Source: Blastococcus sp. TF02-8 (GTDB lineage: Bacteria; Actinomycetota; Actinomycetes; Mycobacteriales; Geodermatophilaceae). From it: a stretch of 64,000 nt of DNA. Location: contig NZ_QOHK01000012.1 of the NCBI RefSeq assembly GCF_003319175.1, positions 28,447 through 92,446 on the forward strand, in the 5' to 3' direction. Below are positions 59,470 through 64,000 of this stretch, in pieces. The notes below the pieces were generated by a model that searched no databases, was not told the origin of the DNA, and was given only the letters and a program-made list of their open reading frames with translations. The number at the start of each line of letters is the position of its first letter. The first letter of the stretch is position 1. A program made the position numbers and the translations under genes.

Positions 59470-61149
59470 ATGTCCAGGTCGATGTCTGCTGACCACGACC
59501 TGCGTCGTCCCCTCGGCTCCCGCGCCCTGCTGCGTTCGCTCGCCCTGACCACGGCGCTGACCGCCGCGGTCCTGGGCACCGTCGCCCTCCCCGGTGTGGC
59601 CGCGGCCGACTCGGCCGCCACGGTCACCGGCGAGCTCGTGCACGCGGTCGCCGAGGGCGAGCCGGGCGCCGAGCAGGACGGCGACGGGCACGTCAGCTGG
59701 ATCGCCACCGCGGACGGCGAGGTGCCGGTCGAGGGGGAGCAGCTCTCCGACGTGCCCACGGGCGCGCAGGTGGAGGTCACCGTGGGCGAGGAGCCCGCCG
59801 GCGACGGCGGTGAGTCCGCGCTCCCCGTCCTGGGCAGCGACGTCAAGGAGCAGCCGACCACCCCTCCGCCGCCTGCACCGGCCCCCGTCGCGGGCGTGAC
59901 CAACCAGGTGACCGTCGTCCAGGTGGCGCCCGCCGGCACCTCGCCCGACAGCACCCGCCTGGCCGACGTCGTCGCCACCGTGAACGGGCCCGTCGCCGCC
60001 TTCTGGGCCGAGCAGACCGCCGGGGCCGTGCGGCTCGGCGTCACCGAGGCCCGCGACTGGGTGCGCACCGCCGCCGACTGCTCCAGCCCGGAGGCGCTGT
60101 GGGACGAGGTGGCCGCCGCCGTCGGCTTCCAGGCCGGGCCGGGCAAGCACCTCCTGCTGCGGCTCAGCGCCGAGACCGCCGGGCGCCCGGACTGCTCCTA
60201 CGCCCTCGCCCAGGTCGGGGCGGGCACCACCTCGGGCGGGCGGCTCTACGTGCGGGAGAACCTGGCGTCGGTCATCGCCCACGAGCTCGGGCACAACTTC
60301 GGGCTGGGCCACTCGTCTGCCACCCAGTGCGACGGCGCGGTCGAGGACCGGGCCTGCCGCACCAGCGGCTACCGCGACTACTACGACGTCATGGGCGCCT
60401 CCTGGTCGCAGCTCGGCTCGCTGAACGCCCCCCAGGCCGCGGCGCTGGGCGTGCTCCCGGCCGCCGCGCAGACCACGGTCTCGGTCGGGCAGGCCGCCGC
60501 CACGGTCACGCTCGCGCCGCTCGGTGGTGCCGGTGGGGTCCGCGCACTGCGCCTGCTGGACCGCGAGGGCGCTGTCTACTGGCTCGAGTACCGGTCGGCC
60601 ACGGGCCGCGACGGCTGGCTGGGCACCCGCGACAACGTCTACCGGCTCGACTCCGGTGTGCTGCTGCACCGCGGCGGCGCCTTCCCGGACACCTCGCTGC
60701 TGCTCGACGGCACCCCCAGCCCCGCCGGAGGGTGGGACGCCGACCTGCAGGCCGCCGTCCCCACCGGCCGGAGCGTCTCCCTCTCCGGGGGCGACTTCAC
60801 GGTGACCGTCCGGAGCGCCGGTGCCGCCGGGGCCGTGGTGCGCGTCGTCCCGGCGTCGAAGGCTCCCGGGAGGGCGGCCGCCGCCCGGCCGGCGCGCTCC
60901 GGTCAGGGCACGGCCGTGGCCGGCGACGCGGCCGTCCCGCCGGTGGACGAGGCCACGGCCGGCACGCCCGGCTTCTGGGTCCCCGCCATCCAGGTGCCCG
61001 CCCCGCGCGAGGACGTCGCGCTGGACCCCGCGGCCGACACCTCGAGCTCGCTCGGCGGCCTCCTCCTGCCCGTCGCCGGTGCCGCCATGGCCGCGGCCGT
61101 CCTGATGCTCGTCCAGTACCTGCGTCGCGGGCGCCGGCTGTACCGCTGA
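59470..61149 (+). CDS. Secreted, membrane-anchored zinc metalloprotease (metzincin-like)
   Basis: 559 residues. A signal peptide (RSLALTTALTAAVLGTVALPGVAAA) is followed by a small beta domain (ATVTGELVHAVAEGEPG, EVTVGEEP) and a Pro-rich hinge (TTPPPPAPAPVAG). A catalytic domain with HELGHNFGLGH (His 271, 275, 281) is the complete metzincin zinc motif. Downstream YYDVMGASWSQLG supplies the Met-turn. A beta-rich C-terminal domain (VYWLEYRSATGRDGWLGTRDNVYRLDSGVLLHR) is followed by an Ala/Pro-rich stretch. The protein ends in a membrane helix (LLLPVAGAAMAAAVLMLVQYL) with the basic tail RRGRRLYR. Residue spacing suggests a reprolysin/gametolysin-like peptidase on the outer face of the membrane. 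ATG 59470 and 59482 are both possible. Confidence 0.88.
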   Translation: MSRSMSADHDLRRPLGSRALLRSLALTTALTAAVLGTVALPGVAAADSAATVTGELVHAVAEGEPGAEQDGDGHVSWIATADGEVPVEGEQLSDVPTGAQVEVTVGEEPAGDGGESALPVLGSDVKEQPTTPPPPAPAPVAGVTNQVTVVQVAPAGTSPDSTRLADVVATVNGPVAAFWAEQTAGAVRLGVTEARDWVRTAADCSSPEALWDEVAAAVGFQAGPGKHLLLRLSAETAGRPDCSYALAQVGAGTTSGGRLYVRENLASVIAHELGHNFGLGHSSATQCDGAVEDRACRTSGYRDYYDVMGASWSQLGSLNAPQAAALGVLPAAAQTTVSVGQAAATVTLAPLGGAGGVRALRLLDREGAVYWLEYRSATGRDGWLGTRDNVYRLDSGVLLHRGGAFPDTSLLLDGTPSPAGGWDADLQAAVPTGRSVSLSGGDFTVTVRSAGAAGAVVRVVPASKAPGRAAAARPARSGQGTAVAGDAAVPPVDEATAGTPGFWVPAIQVPAPREDVALDPAADTSSSLGGLLLPVAGAAMAAAVLMLVQYLRRGRRLYR

Positions 61150-61212
61150 GCAGCGCTTCACATCTCCGACGGCCTGCCGAAGAGATACCGAGTCCCCGGC
61201 CCAGGAGTGCCC

Positions 61213-64000
61213 GTGTTCGCTGCTCGTCCGCCGCGCGTCCCGCGGTCGCTGTCCCTGGTCGCCACGGCGCTGGTCCTCGCCCCGCTGCTGGTGGCACTCC
61301 CGGGGACCGCGGCGGCCGAACCCTCACGCGTTCTCGCTCGGACCGTTGTGGGGGAACTCGTCAAAGCCTGGCCGGACGACCTCGACGACCAGCGGTCGGG
61401 TGACGCGGTACCGGACGACCCGTTGAGTTTCGTCCGTACCGAGGACGGTTCCTCGGTCCGCATCCCTACAACCGCGGTGAAGGGACTGGAGGTCGGTTCC
61501 ACGGTCGAGGTGAGAGTCGGACGGACGGTCTCCGACGAGGCCGCCGACGACGGATACGAACAGGCTCGGGAAGTCCTGAATGTGGAGGTGGTCGCACCCC
61601 CGGCGCCGGCCAGGCCAGCGCCGGCTGTCGGCGTGGTCAACCATCCGGTGACCGTCATCATGGTCGTGCCGGCGGGTGGTAGCAGAGATTCGACCGCCCT
61701 CTCCGACGTCGTCTCGACCGTGAACGGCCAGGTCGCCGACTTCTGGGCGGAGCAGAGCGACGGTGGCGTGGTTCTCGGAGTGACCTCTAGCCGGGACTGG
61801 GTCGATCTCGGCGTGGGGTGCGACGACCCGTGGGCGCTGTGGTCCGCCGCCGCCCACGCGGCTGGCTTCATAGGGCAGCCCGGCGACGCACAGCACCTGC
61901 TGGTCTACGTCGGGAACGGAGCAGGGTGCTCGGACGGGCTGGGCACGGTCGGGAACGCCGTGTCCAGTGGCGGCTACAGCTACGTGCGCTATCCGACGAC
62001 ATCGGTCATCGCGCACGAGCTGGGACACAACCTCGGGCTCGGCCACTCATCACTCCTGCAGTGCGATGGTGCTGTCAGCAGTGGCACCTGTGCTACGACG
62101 CCTTACTACGACTTGTACGACGTGATGGGTGCGTCGTGGGGTCCGCTCGGTTCGCTGAACGTGCCGCAGGCGCGCGAGCGGATCAGCCACGTCTCCACGA
62201 TGTCGATGTGGCTCAACTCCAGCCCCGAGAATGCGCAGGAGATTCCGCTGGTGCCCGTGTCGTCGCGGGATGCTGGCACGCGGGGGATCGAGTTGTCCGA
62301 CGGCGGGGAGGAGCATTACTGGTTGGAGTACCGGCCCGCAGCCGGGCGGGACGCATGGCTCGGGACCGCCGTCAACCGATACGGGTTGCAGTCCGGGGTC
62401 CAGCTCCGCCGTGAGAGCAACGACGGCGACAGTTCCCTGCTGCTCGATGCCACGCCCTCACCGCGAGCGGGTTGGAGCAGGGACCTCTCCACAGCGCTGC
62501 CGGTGGGCACGACCGTCCGGCTCGACGGAAGGCGCGGAGCGGGGGTCTTCGAGATCACCGTGACGGGATCGACGGCCTCCGTTGCCACCGTGCGCATCGT
62601 GCCGAAGAGTGCTGTCACCGTCGCCTTCGAGCGTTCCGGGGGAACAGCCGGGCCGATGGGTGCACCGATGACGACAGAGCAGATGTGCGGCCAGATGGGG
62701 TCGACGTCCTTCTGCGAGCGGAGATTCACCAACGGCAGCATCGTCTGGACCCCGACGGTCGACGGGGGCGCCCACCTGGTGCATGGCCCGGTGTACACCG
62801 CGTGGAGCTCCGGGGGAGGGGCCAGCGTTTTCGGCTTCCCGACGACCGACACGACGTGCGGCGGACCAGGCGCAGGGTGTCGCCAGGGCTTCGTGTCGGC
62901 GAACCTCTACTCGTCACCAGCTACGGGTACCAAACCGGTCCGTGGAGCGTTGCGAGTCGCCTACGTGAGCCTCGGGGAGGAGGCCGGGGTCCTGGGCTAC
63001 CCGACCGACGTCGAGATCTGCGTCGGCTCAGGGTCGTGCAGGCAGGATTTCCAGTTCGGCACCCTGGTGACCGGCGTTCCTGGGGGGCCGCGGCTGGTAC
63101 CGAGCGACTTTCGAGCCGTGTGGTCGCTCCAAGGCTACGAGGCGGGGCCGCTGGGCCAGCCGACATCGGGAGCCATCTGCGGGCTTCGCGACGGCGGGTG
63201 CGGTCAGGTCTTCGAGGGTGGCCGGGTGTACAGCTCTCCGGGCAACGGCGCACATGCCGTGTCGGGGGTCATCCAGGAGGCCTGGATCGCGCAGGGATGG
63301 GAGGCCGGCCCGTTGGGATATCCCCTTGCGGGGCAGGTCTGCGGGCTCGCCGGTGGTGGATGCGCCCAGGTGTTCCAAGGAGGCCGCATCTACTGGCACC
63401 CCCAAATCGGGGCGCGTCCTGTCATCGCCCCCGTCGAGCGTGCTTGGCGGGGCGCCGGTGGGGAATCGGGCGTGATGGGGTATCCCAGGTCGGGGCTGAT
63501 CTGCGGGTTGCGCGACGGTGGGTGCGGTCAGGTCTTCCAGGGTGGGCGGGTGTACAGCTCGGCGGCCGGGACGTTTGCGGTGAGTGGTGCTGTGCAGGCG
63601 GCGTGGATCGCGCAGGGTTGGGAACGCGGTCCGCTGGGCTATCCCACCGGCGACCAGAGGTGCGGGCTGGCGGGTGACGCGTGCATGCAGGCTTTCCAGG
63701 TCGGCACGTTGGTCGCCCGCCCGGGGATGGTCACCGTCGCCGTCACAGGGGCGGTGGCCGCGACGTGGCGCGCTGCGGGTGGCGAGACCGGCGCACTGGG
63801 ACTGCCGGCTTCCGGGCTGATCTGCGGGTTGCGCGACGGTGGGTGCGGTCAGGTCTTCGACGGTGGGCGGGTGTACAGCTCGGCGGCCGGGACGTTTGCG
63901 GTGAGTGGTGCTGTGCAGGCGGCGTGGATCGCGCAGGGTTGGGAGGCCGGGCCGTTGGGTTATCCGGCTTCCGGGCTGATCTGCGGGTTGCGCGACGGTG
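61213..64000 (+). CDS. Secreted zinc metalloprotease with C-terminal LGFP repeats, 3' end outside window
   Basis: An open frame of 929 codons with no stop, running off the window; I translated it by eye. Signal peptide SLSLVATALVLAPLLVALPGTAAA is followed by a beta domain, the Pro/Ala hinge and a catalytic domain paralogous to the gene just upstream, with HELGHNLGLGH (His 268, 272, 278) and the Met-turn YDVMGASWG. After the beta domain (HYWLEYRPAAGRDAWLG) the upstream paralogue has a membrane anchor, whereas this protein continues from about residue 530 into seven complete LGFP repeats and the start of an eighth (WIAQGWEAGPLGYP, CGLRDGGCGQVFQGGRVYSS). LGFP repeats are known in actinobacterial envelope proteins and suggest wall binding. 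GTG 61213 is favoured by AGGAG 5 nt upstream; GTG 61207 is an alternative. Codons such as ATA, TTT, AGA and TTG are commoner here than in neighbours. Confidence 0.88.
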   Translation, partial: MFAARPPRVPRSLSLVATALVLAPLLVALPGTAAAEPSRVLARTVVGELVKAWPDDLDDQRSGDAVPDDPLSFVRTEDGSSVRIPTTAVKGLEVGSTVEVRVGRTVSDEAADDGYEQAREVLNVEVVAPPAPARPAPAVGVVNHPVTVIMVVPAGGSRDSTALSDVVSTVNGQVADFWAEQSDGGVVLGVTSSRDWVDLGVGCDDPWALWSAAAHAAGFIGQPGDAQHLLVYVGNGAGCSDGLGTVGNAVSSGGYSYVRYPTTSVIAHELGHNLGLGHSSLLQCDGAVSSGTCATTPYYDLYDVMGASWGPLGSLNVPQARERISHVSTMSMWLNSSPENAQEIPLVPVSSRDAGTRGIELSDGGEEHYWLEYRPAAGRDAWLGTAVNRYGLQSGVQLRRESNDGDSSLLLDATPSPRAGWSRDLSTALPVGTTVRLDGRRGAGVFEITVTGSTASVATVRIVPKSAVTVAFERSGGTAGPMGAPMTTEQMCGQMGSTSFCERRFTNGSIVWTPTVDGGAHLVHGPVYTAWSSGGGASVFGFPTTDTTCGGPGAGCRQGFVSANLYSSPATGTKPVRGALRVAYVSLGEEAGVLGYPTDVEICVGSGSCRQDFQFGTLVTGVPGGPRLVPSDFRAVWSLQGYEAGPLGQPTSGAICGLRDGGCGQVFEGGRVYSSPGNGAHAVSGVIQEAWIAQGWEAGPLGYPLAGQVCGLAGGGCAQVFQGGRIYWHPQIGARPVIAPVERAWRGAGGESGVMGYPRSGLICGLRDGGCGQVFQGGRVYSSAAGTFAVSGAVQAAWIAQGWERGPLGYPTGDQRCGLAGDACMQAFQVGTLVARPGMVTVAVTGAVAATWRAAGGETGALGLPASGLICGLRDGGCGQVFDGGRVYSSAAGTFAVSGAVQAAWIAQGWEAGPLGYPASGLICGLRDG
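62806..64000 (+). repeat. LGFP repeat array in the metalloprotease tail
   Basis: Units begin at a conserved Trp or Tyr near 62806, 62962, 63121, 63283, 63445, 63604, 63766 and 63925, with spacing of 159 or 162 nt in the last six. Consensus: W-G-E-G-LGYP-CGLGGC-Q-F-G-VY-V-A. Units starting 63445 and 63766 are nearly identical as DNA; the array continues beyond the window. Confidence 0.9.

Noticed and set aside
62472..63677. 401-codon plus-strand open frame overlapping the LGFP region
   Set aside because: It is a shifted frame of the true protease gene. The frame starting at 61213 shows HELGH and LGFP motifs without interruption, whereas this one gives Arg/Gly-rich nonsense.

Overview
The window is very GC-rich actinobacterial DNA. 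GTG starts are frequent, ATGA gene overlaps are dense, and many genes have a TANNNT hexamer 6-8 nt upstream of the start codon, as expected for leaderless transcripts. Gene content (DUF6350/PerM, DUF3017, a DUF222-HNH gene, a mycobacterial-type LpdA flavoprotein, an LAXTG class E sortase substrate, LGFP repeats) suggests a soil actinomycete, most likely Geodermatophilaceae (Blastococcus, Modestobacter or Geodermatophilus). That family assignment is inference. No rRNA, tRNA, CRISPR array, IS element or prophage was seen.

Layout. 1-7.3 kb: end of sucC, sucD, a Pro/Gln/Tyr-rich membrane protein, a PerM-like protein, purN, purH and a pentapeptide-repeat protein. 7.3-19 kb: folD, DUF3017, malate and isocitrate dehydrogenases, a CorC/HlyC-type CBS protein, galE, an aromatic/histidinol-phosphate aminotransferase, trpS, a 2H phosphoesterase, YihY and a D,D-carboxypeptidase. 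19-29 kb: a BMP-family nucleoside ABC importer translationally coupled to cdd and deoA, an ABC-2 exporter, adenosine deaminase and MgtC. 30-38 kb: a DEAD-box helicase, an acidic protein with an internal duplication, dihydrolipoyl dehydrogenase, and a deoC operon with one complete and one truncated aldehyde dehydrogenase. 38-44.6 kb: a glycine-rich surface protein with an LAYTG anchor, a broken DUF222-HNH gene, upp, an oxidoreductase and three tandem DUF805 proteins. 44.6-47.8 kb: a pnp, epimerase and phosphohexomutase operon on the minus strand. 48-56 kb: a GCS2 ligase, an M20 amidohydrolase, mutA, mutB and meaB. 56-59.4 kb: a DUF559-like protein, a gamma-glutamylcyclotransferase and an LpdA-type reductase. 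59.4-64 kb: two tandem secreted zinc metalloproteases; the second carries LGFP repeats and runs off the window.

Functionally much of 19-48 kb is one nucleoside-salvage neighbourhood: import (BMP/ABC), deamination (cdd, add), phosphorolysis (deoA, pnp), base salvage (upp) and recovery of deoxyribose or ribose phosphate (deoC, aldehyde dehydrogenase, phosphohexomutase). From folD to lpdA the gene set recalls the M. tuberculosis Rv3356c-Rv3303c region, and 0-6.5 kb recalls Rv0951-Rv0957 (from memory, not searched).

The most unusual features are two families of small palindromic repeats and the metalloprotease locus. One repeat family has three copies of exactly 72 bp. The other is about 57 bp long and has invaded coding sequence, replacing the start of the HNH domain in one gene and forming the N-terminus of another. 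The metalloprotease locus ends in LGFP repeats that are almost identical at the DNA level.
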